NCBI GenBank assembly: GCA_946122785.1
Contig: CAMGYJ010000004.1
Coordinates: forward strand, 57,916,679-57,980,678
Length of the DNA stretch: 64,000 bases
Reading direction: 5' to 3'
Source: Linum tenue
Lineage: Eukaryota; Streptophyta; Magnoliopsida; Malpighiales; Linaceae
Of the stretch, positions 1-10,507 are shown in pieces. A program made the translations under genes and the position numbers. The notes below the pieces were generated by a model. The model did not search any database. It saw nothing but the letters and a program-made list of their open reading frames with translations, and had not been told where the DNA came from. How positions within the stretch are numbered: position 1 is the stretch's first letter; each line of letters begins with the position of its first letter.

Positions 1-1540
1 GGGCAAACACCGAGGGTTCGTTTGCATGAATCATTTAGTATCAAATGACTCGTTTGCCAATGAAAAAAAAAAAAACAAGACAAGTCATTTACAAATGAAT
101 GTCCTCCAAAATGACTTATATTTTCCTCACTACTTTTCAAAGACTAACTCTTCTCTATTTTGTCTTCATAAATATAATACTTTTCAATTGTTTTCAAAAA
201 TACTTTTCAATTATATTTCATTAATGCATTTACATTTTTATAATAAAATAGTCGTTATGGAAATTGGTTACGAATATATTATGTTTGGTTGTGAATTATA
301 TACTTTAGAACTGTTACTATTTGTAAAGAAAGTTAACATAAAATTATCTTTAAAAAATAAAAGATAGTATTACTATATATATGCTAATACTCAATTAATA
401 TGTTACACGTTGGTTGCAAAAATGAATTTATTTTTGTGTTTGACTTTATTAGGAAAGCCAACAAGAAAATGAAACATATTACATCTAACAGCAAAATGGT
501 AACATTACATGACTGACTCATTGAAAAATGACTCATCTAAGAATATTTTTAAAAACAATTCGTTTATAAATATCTAATTTGTCAAATCTCTATTGTTTAC
601 ACCTAAAATTCAATTTGGCCTAATTAATTACCACATTACTTAGTTCAAAGCATTTAATTGGCTTTAAATGAGCCAACCATATTAATTTTGCCAAGGAAGC
701 AACGTTGTTTAGTTGAGAATAACGTCGTGAATTTCGTAGCGAGCTGCATCTCGGTGGGTGACATTGAAAGTTTAGTGGTGTTGTGAGTTTAACAACGTTG
801 CGGATCTCAATGATGGCACGATATCAATAGTGTCATGAAGTCAACAATGCCGCACTACTGAGAAGCGACATTGTTTAGGCGAAAACAACATCGAGGTTGA
901 AAATTCCTACAAACAAACAGAAAGAAAAACAAAGTATCGAGTATGAAAATTCCACAATTTCAACGACATTGTGAGTTTAACAACATTGAGGTGTTCGACG
1001 ATCCCGAGAGCTCGACATCCATGCGAGTTCAGCGACATTGTGAATTTGACGATGCCATCAAGGGGAAACAACGAGGTTGTTTTTATCTAAAGTAGTATGG
1101 CATAACGACATCGTAGCCGAGCCACTTGTTTTTACATGGATTTGCTAGTGGTTCGAGGGCACGTTCCAACTCGATGTGGATATGGGATTTGTTGTATCAT
1201 AGTTCATGTAAGCATAGCGGTTTGTCTTTGCATGCTCGCTAAGCGTGATGGTTTAGCAAGAATAGAAACACAATTGAGAACAAGGGTGCACTCTTGTGAA
1301 TTTATGGTTTGATAATGTGTAGTGTTAATAGTTGCTCCAAACATGTGATGAAACGCCAATAGTATGAGCAAGTGAGCTTGTGACATGGAATAGTAACGAC
1401 CATGATTAGGCTTGTCTGCTCGAGGTTCATGGTGGTGTCATTGTCTTTGCAGGTAGTGATGGCTTGAGCAATGTTGTCACTGGTCTTCGGTATGACGACA
1501 CGAAATGGCTTATCGAGCCACGCCATTGTAGAGTTGTGAG
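1..1540. other. AT-rich non-coding DNA
   Basis: No gene is supported here. The first 700 bases are AT-rich with scattered short ORFs of low-complexity composition. From about 700 to 1130 a loose repetition is visible: variants of CGACATTGT, AACGTTG and GTGAGTTTAACAAC recur at irregular spacing, as expected of a decayed tandem repeat or LTR interior. Short minus-strand ORFs around 1204-1526 have no recognisable domain. Confidence 0.5.
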
Positions 1541-1559
1541 GTTTACCCGGTAAAGTTTG

Positions 1560-2520
1560 GGGTTTGATTAGTGCCTAATTATACATATTTTGGTCTTCAT
1601 TTTTTGACCGTTTTGTCATGGTAATATTCGTTCATTGGATATTTTATGCAGATTGTGCTTCTTATGTCATATTTCAGGTCCTATCACGTGGACATGGTTT
1701 AGGAATGATTTTGGGACATTTGGGGAAAAAACATGACCAATGAGGATCGAGAGTTGAAGTTACGACCAGAAGGACTCGAGTGACGGTCTTGAACATGACA
1801 TTCCTTCCCAAACTGTGACCTTAATTGAGATCGAAGAGGCTTTTTCATGGTTATGGACAAGACTCAAGAGTCAGGGTCTAGCCGTGACAATCAACGTTTA
1901 GACCATGACATTTGTCTTAGATCCATGAGCATTTTTGAAGGTCACGTTTGACCATTCAAAGTCATAGTCATGATCGTGACATCCTACACCAAATTGTGGC
2001 CTCTTCTCTGGCAACTAAATGTCACAAAGCCGTTTTTGGTCCAAAGTCATGGGCTGATGTTGCAAGTCACGATCGTGACTTAGATCGTTAGATGCACACT
2101 TCAGGTATAAATGGGCAATGGCAGGATTTTAACTAGGATCCGACTTCTTGCATCTAAAACAACGAGAGGGAGATCCCTAGAGAGAGAAAGTGATGAGAGA
2201 AACTTCTTTGGAGCTGATTTGAGTCATCCTTCCACCATTAGATCTCAACATTTGATCGCTGGAGTGGGGATTTCTGACCAGAAGCATATTATCATCATCA
2301 CCATGATGTTTTCACACTTCTCATCGTATTCTTCTCTTCCTATACGGAGTAGACTCTCTTATCAGTTGGTTGTTGAGGAACCTTAGTTTTGTATGTTAGA
2401 TTGATGATTGTTTGAGAATCTAGATCGTTGAACTTGAAGTTTATATCCAACTGATGCATTTTTCATGAGTTGTCTAAATCCCAATCAAATTCTTATAATT
2501 TATGCTTAACCTAGGAGAGA
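1560..2520 (+). mobile_element. degenerate Athila-type LTR relic
   Basis: This stretch looks like an old LTR of the family represented by relics at 31290-32100 and 55120-57660, here in the opposite orientation. Visible signs are a cluster of GTGAC/GTCAC inverted repeats from about 1740 to 2080, including a perfect 16-bp palindrome at 2065-2080, followed by a TATA-like GGTATAAATGG near 2105. The following 300 bases resemble the CT/GA-rich transcribed part of the related LTRs. No clear TG...CA ends or target-site duplication were found, so the limits are approximate. It is most likely a solo LTR or fragment. Confidence 0.4.
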
Positions 2521-2526
2521 GAATAC

Positions 2527-2637
2527 ATGGATTTGGTCCCTAAAAAAACTGCAAACAAAAGACGGATTTCCTTTAAATCTATGATGGATTGGATTTGGTA
2601 CCCAAATCCATCATTCAAATTCATGAAGCAAATGACC
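2527..2637. repeat. fragment of MITE related to 41333-42227
   Basis: The right end, reading CATGAAGCAAATGACCCC, matches the terminal inverted repeat of the element at 41333-42227 with few differences, and both carry the interior phrase GATGGATTTGG. Only this end is clear, so it is probably a truncated copy. Confidence 0.4.
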
Positions 2638-2868
2638 CCCTGTTCACTTTCATTTTCGTTTCCTGTTTTCTGTTTTCATGTCATAACTTTGGCAACAGAA
2701 ACGAGAAAACTTGTTTACTTTTCATTCGGTTTTCTATTCGTTTCCAACTATGAAAACAGAAAGTGGCAACTTCCTGCTGTTTTCGGAAACGAAAAAATGT
2801 TGTTTTCACCTGTTTTCAACATCTGTTTTCTCAAAAACAGGAAACAGAAATGAAAGTAAACAGGCCCT
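2637..2868. repeat. MITE with about 30-bp terminal inverted repeats
   Basis: The left end CCTGTTCACTTTCATTTTCG is the near reverse complement of the right end (CAGAAATGAAAGTAAACAGG). The interior is rich in TTTTC/GAAAA and has no coding capacity. The ends resemble those of Tourist/Harbinger-like plant MITEs that start GGGCCTGTT. A related but larger copy may lie at 62345-63558. A target-site duplication is not clear because the next MITE abuts it at 2870. Confidence 0.55.
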
Positions 2869-2869
2869 A

Positions 2870-2972
2870 GGGTCGTTTGGAGAATATGAGTTTAAATCCA
2901 CAGATTGTCAACAATCTAAAGATTCTAACTCTTTGGATTGTTGAAAACAGATTTTAAAATGTTTATTGTTTG
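2870..2972. repeat. left part of Tourist-like MITE split by the Tat element
   Basis: The end GGGTCGTTTGGAGAA at 2870 is the exact reverse complement of TTCTCCAAACGACCC, which ends at 26626. Flanking 3-bp direct repeats CTA lie at 2867-2869 and 26627-26629, as expected of PIF/Harbinger-type insertion. Without the 23.3-kb Tat element and its duplicated GTTTG the MITE would be about 457 bp. Confidence 0.75.
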
Positions 2973-3535
2973 TGTTGGGGGTATTACCCAGCGAGCTAGG
3001 GGACAAAGCCCAAAAGAATAAAGTACCAAGAGCCAGGTGGCGGCCAACCGGCTGGTGGACCACGGCCAGGGGCGCCTGTCAGGTGTCAGGAGCCTGACAG
3101 GGCGGTTAGCTGTCACATAGAGCATCAAAAGCCAGGTGGCAATCAACTGGATGGTGGACCACGGCCTGCGGGCGCCTGTCGTGTGTCAGGAGCCTGGCAG
3201 GGCTGTGGAAGGCCAGTCAGGTGTCAGGAATCTGTCAGGGCGGTTAGCTGTCTAGGGGCGCAGAGCATTAAATGGGGGAAGTGGCGTGGCGGAGATCAAC
3301 CTCGGGTTCGGTGAGTATAAATAGGGGCAGACGATAGCATTTACGCAGGTTGGCTTCTCTCACTAAACTACTCCCAAATATTTATCTCTCTAGATAGGGG
3401 CGCTAACTTGAGCTTCGGAGTGCTAACGGGCCAACAAAGGCCCTTAGGCGCTTGTGGGTGTAGGTTCCAGGCGCCCGGGCGGCAGAAGAGTGGAAAGGTG
3501 AAGGATTATTGTTCGGGGGTATCGAGGCCCAAACA
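2973..3535 (+). repeat. 5' LTR of the Tat element
   Basis: It begins TGTTGGGGG and ends CCCAAACA (TG...CA). A TATA box, GAGTATAAATAGG, lies near 3312, so transcription should start around 3340. The U3 part contains an internal imperfect duplication: the phrase GCCAGGTGGC, GGTGGACCACGGCC and CAGGTGTCAGGAGCCTG blocks occur around 3032-3090 and again around 3131-3200. Several GCGCC or GCGC cores lie within the LTR. The copy at 25705-26267 appears identical. Confidence 0.95.
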
Positions 3536-3537
3536 AT

Positions 3538-3555
3538 TGGCGCGCCAGGAAGGGG
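3538..3555 (+). promoter_or_regulatory. primer binding site, tRNA-Arg type
   Basis: TGGCGCGCCAGGAAGGGG lies two bases after the 5' LTR. A plant tRNA-Arg ending in CCCCTACCTGGCGCGCCA would pair with 17 of these 18 positions. The tRNA end is recalled from general knowledge, so the assignment is an inference. Confidence 0.7.
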
Positions 3556-3582
3556 GCGGAGGCGCACGAAAACGGTAGGCGC

Positions 3583-4383
3583 ATGGAAAACATGAATGAA
3601 GGGAACGATGGAGAAGGCAATTCCAGGTCGGGGAACTCGGATCACGAAGGAGGCGGGCGTCAACTGAGTCAAGAAAGGAGCATGAATGGGGAGGGACAAG
3701 GAAGCCCTGGGCGCCTATCCGCCGATGATGGCGAGTCTTTGACGAAAAGAGAGTTGTTTCGAATCATAGCCGACCAAGATCGGGCCATAGCGGCGCTTAA
3801 GAGGGAGTTGGAAGGGGAGCGAAGCGAAGATGTGATAATGTACAGCCCAGGGGCGAGAAAGCGGGAAAGAATGGGGGAAGATTCGGAGTCTCTGCAATAC
3901 GGACCGCCGTATGCCTCCGAGCAGGGGCATGACGCGAATGGGCGTCCACGAGAGGGGAGGCTAAATGTCGAGCGGGCGCAAACAGGCCCGGAGGACGTAT
4001 GGGCGCCTAGGCGGGTTGCTCGAAGGTTTGGTGTTCGGCAGCCTCTGGCGCGGCGCATCCTAATGGAGCCAGCGGGAACTACGATCCCCCCGTTGCCCAG
4101 TTATGATGGGGTGGCCGACCCGGAGGACCACCTGAATAGCTACTTTACTAAGATGCAGCTCTACAACAGCTCTGACGCCACATTGTGCAAGGTGTTTCCA
4201 TCCACATTCGCAGGCGTAGTCCTGGATTGGTACCACCAAATCGAGGAGGGGCGCATAGAATGTTTCGAAGAATTTGCTGAGTTGTTTTTGTCCAAGTTTG
4301 CAAGCCGAAAGCGTCGGACGTTGACCATAGGGGCGTTGTTTAAAGTCAGACAGAGGGAGGGTGAGGCGCTCAGAGAATTTTAT
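3583..4383 (+). pseudogene. gag: Tat gag, 5' part (267 codons before the LARD insertion)
   Basis: This is the N-terminal two-thirds of the Tat capsid protein. The ATG at 3583 follows the primer site by about 30 bases. The first 140 residues are charged and low in complexity. A Retrotrans_gag-type capsid region follows from about residue 165, with the motif SYDGVADPEDHLNSYF, then the conserved tryptophan context LDWYHQI and FAELFLSKFASRKR. The frame runs straight into the LARD at 4384 and stops soon after within it. The reading frame resumes in phase at 9748. Gag would normally assemble the cytoplasmic particle that packages the element RNA. As it stands the gene is interrupted, not decayed: no stop or frameshift is seen in this part. 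Confidence 0.9.
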
Positions 4384-6680
4384 TGTAACACCCTACCCTA
4401 TACGTTTTGCATAATCATATTGTTCATACAATTGCAGCGGAAATAATCTCGGGTGTTACACTAATTATCAAAATTTACCCAAATAAAATTTCGACATGAA
4501 TTACTCGCGTAATGAGCTAACAGTTCTTGCAACTTATCCTGCAAAATAATTAATCACAAACATATATACTCACTGCCATATGGATTGGCTTTTCATAGCC
4601 ATAGTCACCGTTTCATGTTACACAACTGCATACTGTACTGATACATGTCATAATCGTCACAACTTACATAATTACACAAATAGACACATATCATCAACTT
4701 TCCACACCTGTGGATATCTCACACTACATCAGAAGCTAGTATGCACATGAAAAACGTTCTCAAAACATTTTACAAAAAGGTGTGGATCACTGGCCAAAAT
4801 CCCGAGTAGTAGTCCAAGCACAGAATAGTTGAAGACCATACCTCATCTTGACTTCAACTCTAGCTCCTCTCCCACCTAACACCTATCTACTGCTGCTGCT
4901 GATGATCTGCTTACACATAGCATAAGCAGAGGAAAAGGATAAAAGAGGGTCAGCTCATAGCTGAGTGAGATAATCATAGCATCGTGAGTTCATAACAGAG
5001 CATACCCCTACCATACATCTAGCAAACAAGCCAAAGCACTAGGATCAGACCTCAGGCATCCGACATCCCACTAGGCAAAAGACTCAACCACATTGACTTA
5101 TACATATGCATCTTATCATGTTTTAATCATAGGCGCCTGGCTACTCCCATGCTATTAACTCTCCCGGGAAACATACCCCACATCCCGTCGGATGTAGTCA
5201 TACATACCCCAACATCCCGTCGGATGTGGTCATACATACCCCACACCACTATGGGTGTAGTCATACCCCGACACCGCTCTGGGTGTGGTCATATCTCGTA
5301 AGAATTCTTCAGTCACCACCACATGAGAGGTGTGACTATCATACATATCATAATAGAGTAATAGCATAGGGAGCCCTAATTACTATGTAGTTGACCGTGA
5401 GACCACAACACTCATATTTGGTATCCTTATACATGATTCATATCTCATCTTGCTTAATCATAATTCATTACTTGCACATGTACTTGACCTGGCCATAATT
5501 GGCTCAACATAGGTAAATCAGGAGTCGTATAATTGCACTTCCTCGGGATAAACCCTCGTGCAAGTCATCCTCCTTAAACATCATAATATCACCAGGGAAT
5601 ATATATTTCCCCACTTGTGCATCCAAATATAACCACAATATCACATCATGTCAAAACACCTGATCGAACAACCATGAAGTCATATCAACGGTTAAGCCAC
5701 AAATGGCAACATGTATGCAATCATCAACATAAACAAGGTTCATATCGATTAGGGCAAGTCAATAATATCATACAACAATCCAGGGTTCAACATATAGCAC
5801 AAAAGTTCATACACCCCTAATCATGCCGATCTAGTTCACCTAGGTCAATTCTAAGCATCAATATAATTATCGTGATACGACAAACCCGGTATGCCGTGCT
5901 AATCCCTCACCAGTTCTAGTGGTTCAAACACCGGTTTAAGCTTCCCGTACTAAAACGTCAATTTCAGGAACAAACTCCGAATTAAAATCCGAGACCGTCC
6001 TAATATCCCCTGCAGTATCCCCATCAATATTAGTTCTAGGCTCCGGGTCAAATTCCCGATAAAAACACATCAAACCCTGGCCGGAGCTAAATTCAACGAT
6101 CCCGGCTCCGACCTAAATAATAGCCGAAATTCATGGATTAGAACTAGAGGATTGATTACCTCGCTGCAGGAAGCTCGTATATGAAATTTGGGCTCAATCC
6201 AGCTTCCGGATACTCCGAAACCCTAATTTGGCTTATCGGGAATTCAAGAAATTCCTGAACCAAAAACTCGTTTTAAAGCTCTAAATCGATAAATCACGAT
6301 GAATGGATGGATTAGGCATTACTTACGGGATTTTTGGATCACTAGGGCTCAAGATTGGAGCTTTGGAATTTTTCCACAGTCGCTCCCTGCACTTCGCTCG
6401 CTCTGCTTCTCTCTCGGCAATTAAAAGGAAGAAAGGAATGAGATGATGGAAACGGAAATGGACCGGAGGGGGGCATTTGCTGTATATATATAAAGAGTAA
6501 AGCGCCGCTTAACTTTCCTTTACTTTTTACTTTTCTAATTATATATATATAATTAATACGTATACTTATCCGATCGATCGATAATCCTATTTTCGCCGAA
6601 ATACTGTCAAAACACTCGATTTTAAATCGTGAAATTTTCTAGCGATCGAAATATGGGTTTTTCCGGAACGGGATGTTACA
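4384..6680 (-). repeat. LARD 3' LTR (minus orientation)
   Basis: This LTR is 2297 bp with TG...CA ends and is almost identical to 7446-9742. It contains a tandem array of four short hairpins (5180-5286), an AT microsatellite near 6536-6552 and TATA-like runs near 6483. Short ORFs inside, such as the 67-codon one at 5617, occur in both LTRs and show no protein signature. Confidence 0.9.
5180..5286. repeat. four tandem hairpins in the LARD LTR
   Basis: Four 16-base inverted repeats follow one another at 5180-5195, 5212-5227, 5243-5258 and 5271-5286, start to start 32, 31 and 28 bases, joined by linkers containing CATACCCC. The first two have stem ACATCC/GGATGT around CGTC. The last two have stem ACACC/GGTGT around a different loop. 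The two stem arms change together. The other LTR carries the same array at 8242-8348. Confidence 0.85.
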
Positions 6681-7445
6681 ATTCTCCCCTCCTTAAAAAG
6701 ATTTCGTCCCCGAAATCTAACCTTGAGTTGTACCCTTAGTCCGCTTACTTACCCTAAGGTTATTACCTGACTCTTAGGTTAGGAGATCTAAATTACATAA
6801 ATAAATTCATAACACCTCAAGTTCCCAATATAAGGTTTCAAAAACCTATATCAGGTTATCACAACAAAAGCACATCAACAAGTTCAAAAGCATAATTCAC
6901 TAAACCAAGTTATTAACCTGCAAGGTAGATTGCCACTAACACAAGGTTATATGAACCTACAAAATGGTTACCACCGCATCATCAAGATTCATATCTCTAT
7001 TCAAATATCTACCATCACAATTCATCATGTTAGCACAGCCTAAACCCAACTGCATTGCATAGCTAGCCACCATGCTTCTCAATTGGTTAGTAGGATTTCT
7101 AGAACAACTTCTGTGCGAGCTACAAGGAAATATTGGCCATAACTTGATCCACACACCATTAAAACTTTCTCCGAAATTATAACTTGTAAAACAAGATAAA
7201 AACTCAACAAAATTTTCAAAATCTCTTAAACCATAAAATTTTCAAGATTCCTTCAAATACTCAAAATCATGTTTGACCATATGCAACTGACTATGCAACA
7301 CATCATCACCTTTGGTCCCAAATTCGGGCAAGTTTAGTGCAAATAAAGGTATGGAGTACTCTCTCCCCTTTCGAGGGTGATCAGTCCTCAAGAGTGAGAG
7401 TAACATACCCATAAAGCAGAAAACAAACCAGCTCTGATACCAAGC
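6681..7445 (-). other. LARD internal domain with PBS and PPT
   Basis: This is 765 bp of AT-rich DNA without a credible ORF. At its right edge (about 7427-7442) the minus strand reads TGGTATCAGAGCTGGTTT, complementary to the 3' end of initiator tRNA-Met, three bases from the LTR. At its left edge the minus strand reads AAGGAGGGGAGAAT, the polypurine tract. The interior presumably supplies packaging and reverse-transcription signals only. Confidence 0.85.
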
Positions 7446-9742
7446 TGTAACACCCTACCCTATACGTTTTGCATAATCATATTGTTCATACAATTGCAGC
7501 GGAAATAATCTCGGGTGTTACACTAATTATCAAAATTTACCCAAATAAAATTTCGACATGAATTACTCGCGTAATGAGCTAACAGTTCTTGCAACTTATC
7601 CTGCAAAATAATTAATCACAAACATATATACTCACTGCCATATGGATTGGCTTTTCATAGCCATAGTCACCGTTTCATGTTACACAACTGCATACTGTAC
7701 TGATACATGTCATAATCGTCACAACTTACATAATTACACAAATAGACACATATCATCAACTTTCCACACCTGTGGATATCTCACACTACATCAGAAGCTA
7801 GTATGCACATGAAAAACGTTCTCAAAACATTTTACAAAAAGGTGTGGATCACTGGCCAAAATCCCAAGTAGTAGTCCAAGCACAGAATAGTTGAAGACCA
7901 TACCTCATCTTGACTTCAACTCTAGCTCCTCTCCCACCTAACACCTATCTACTGCTGCTGCTGATGATCTGCTTACACATAGCATAAGCAGAGGAAAAGG
8001 ATAAAAGAGGGTCAGCTCATAGCTGAGTGAGATAATCATAGCATCGTGAGTTCATAACAGAGCATACCCCTACCATACATCTAGCAAACAAGCCAAAGCA
8101 CTAGGATCAGACCTCAGGCATCCGACATCCCACTAGGCAAAAGACTCAACCACATTGACTTATACATATGCATCTTATCATGTTTTAATCATAGGCGCCT
8201 GGCTACTCCCATGCTATTAACTCTCCCGGGAAACATACCCCACATCCCGTCGGATGTAGTCATACATACCCCAACATCCCGTCGGATGTGGTCATACATA
8301 CCCCACACCACTATGGGTGTAGTCATACCCCGACACCGCTCTGGGTGTGGTCATATCTCGTAAGAATTCTTCAGTCACCACCACATGAGAGGTGTGACTA
8401 TCATACATATCATAATAGAGTAATAGCATAGGGAGCCCTAATTACTATGTAGTTGACCGTGAGACCACAACACTCATATTTGGTATCCTTATACATGATT
8501 CATATCTCATCTTGCTTAATCATAATTCATTACTTGCACATGTACTTGACCTGGCCATAATTGGCTCAACATAGGTAAATCAGGAGTCGTATAATTGCAC
8601 TTCCTCGGGATAAACCCTCGTGCAAGTCATCCTCCTTAAACATCATAATATCACCAGGGAATATATATTTCCCCACTTGTGCATCCAAATATAACCACAA
8701 TATCACATCATGTCAAAACACCTGATCGAACAACCATGAAGTCATATCAACGGTTAAGCCACAAATGGCAACATGTATGCAATCATCAACATAAACAAGG
8801 TTCATATCGATTAGGGCAAGTCAATAATATCATACAACAATCCAGGGTTCAACATATAGCACAAAAGTTCATACACCCCTAATCATGCCGATCTAGTTCA
8901 CCTAGGTCAATTCTAAGCATCAATATAATTATCGTGATACGACAAACCCGGTATGCCGTGCTAATCCCTCACCAGTTCTAGTGGTTCAAACACCGGTTTA
9001 AGCTTCCCGTACTAAAACGTCAATTTCAGGAACAAAATCCGAATTAAAATCCGAGACCGTCCTAATATCCCCTGCAGTATCCCCATCAATATTAGTTCTA
9101 GGCTCCGGGTCAAATTCCCGATAAAAACACATCAAACCCTGGCCGGAGCTAAATTCAACGATCCCGGCTCCGACCTAAATAATAGCCGAAATTCATGGAT
9201 TAGAACTAGAGGATTGATTACCTCGCTGCAGGAAGCTCGTATATGAAATTTGGGCTCAATCCAGCTTCCGGATACTCCGAAACCCTAATTTGGCTTATCG
9301 GGAATTCAAGAAATTCCTGAACCAAAAACTCGTTTTAAAGCTCTAAATCGATAAATCACGATGAATGGATGGATTAGGCATTACTTACGGGATTTTTGGA
9401 TCACTAGGGCTCAAGATTGGAGCTTTGGAATTTTTCCACAGTCGCTCCCTGCACTTCGCTCGCTCTGCTTCTCTCTCGGCAATTAAAAGGAAGAAAGGAA
9501 TGAGATGATGGAAACGGAAATGGACCGGAGGGGGGCATTTGCTGTATATATATAAAGAGTAAAGCGCCGCTTAACTTTCCTTTACTTTTTACTTTTCTAA
9601 TTATATATATATAATTAATACGTATACTTATCCGATCGATCGATAATCCTATTTTCGCCGAAATACTGTCAAAACACTCGATTTTAAATCGTGAAATTTT
9701 CTAGCGATCGAAATATGGGTTTTGCCGGAACGGGATGTTACA
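7446..9742 (-). repeat. LARD 5' LTR (minus orientation)
   Basis: This is the second 2297-bp LTR of the LARD. As the upstream LTR on the minus strand it should carry the active promoter of the element. It differs from 4384-6680 at three positions that I could see. Confidence 0.9.
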
Positions 9743-9747
9743 TTTAT

Positions 9748-10507
9748 GATCGATGGATTTCGGTTGCCATGGCGGTCAAAGATGTGCAACCAGCAGTGTT
9801 AGGGGTCTGCTTGGATGCCTGCACCACAAGCGAAGAGCTGTGCCGGGTCCTGTCCAAGCGAGACGTGGTATCCACCGAAGACCTTGACCGAAGAGTACAA
9901 AAGGTGATTATGTTGGAAGAAACTCTGGCGGCGCGAAGAGCTGAGAAGAGGCGCCTAAAAGGTGATGAAGGAGAGGTGAGGCAGGCGCCCAGGCCTGGTC
10001 CCGGAAATTTCGTCCCCCCAAGGAGACCAGAGGCGCCACGTCTGGTGCCAAGGAATGCTGCAAATTTTACAGAGTACAATGATACCCTCAAGAATGTGCT
10101 ACAATATGTGAAGGATAGGGGATACCATATAAGATGGCCAGGACCCATGCGCGGCCAGCCTAACGAAAAGAATCTTGACAGATATTGTGACTTCCATCGC
10201 GACAAGGGGCATCACACGGCCGATTGTTACCAACTGAAGTCCGAACTACAAACTTTAGCTGACAAGGGCATGCTCAACGACTTCGTCAGAAGGATGGAAG
10301 ACAGGACGCATCGCACCTATGTGGCGAGGCAGGTGCCGGAACAGAGGAGGGCAACTGAAGAACCAAGAACCCAAACCGTGGTGCCGCCCACGGTCAGAGA
10401 AGCGCCCAAAGAACCAGAAACTGAGCCGGCGCCCATTATTCCGCCACCTCCGTTTGAGGTAGATCAAGAGGGAGAACCTAGCCGAGTAAGGCTTACAGTA
10501 GAGTCCA
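9748..10507 (+). pseudogene. gag: Tat gag, 3' part with zinc knuckle
   Basis: The Tat gag resumes here in the same frame it had at 4383. The protein reads on through DRWISVAMAVKDVQPAVLG, a basic region rich in Arg and Glu, and a nucleocapsid knuckle CDFHRDKGHHTADC near 10185-10226. The knuckle is CX2HX4HX4C, a histidine replacing the second cysteine. A proline- and charge-rich linker to the protease follows. The frame is broken at 10508 by the Athila-type insertion and continues at 18071. Lengths of the three pieces (801, 760 and 3884 bases) sum to 1815 codons including the stop, so gag and pol formed one continuous ORF. Confidence 0.9.

Larger units (their letters stand above)
4384..9742 (-). 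mobile_element. LARD: non-coding LTR element with 2.3-kb LTRs
   Basis: This is a large retrotransposon derivative in minus orientation, inserted in Tat gag. The direct repeats are 4384-6680 and 7446-9742 (2297 bp each), bounded by a TSD TTTAT (4379-4383 and 9743-9747). The internal domain is only 765 bp and has no coding capacity. On the minus strand the 5' LTR (7446-9742) is followed by a tRNA-iMet primer site and the 3' LTR (4384-6680) is preceded by a purine tract. LTR ends TGTAACA...TGTTACA and the long LTRs suggest descent from a Tekay/Del-type chromovirus. I saw three LTR differences (for example 4805 against 7867, 6656 against 9718 and one in the oligo-A near 5977/9039), so insertion is very recent. 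It must be mobilised by proteins from another element. Confidence 0.9.

Noticed and set aside
5617..5820. A 67-codon ORF found identically at 5617 and 8679
   Set aside because: Both copies lie at the same place in the two LARD LTRs. The composition is that of non-coding DNA and no domain is seen.
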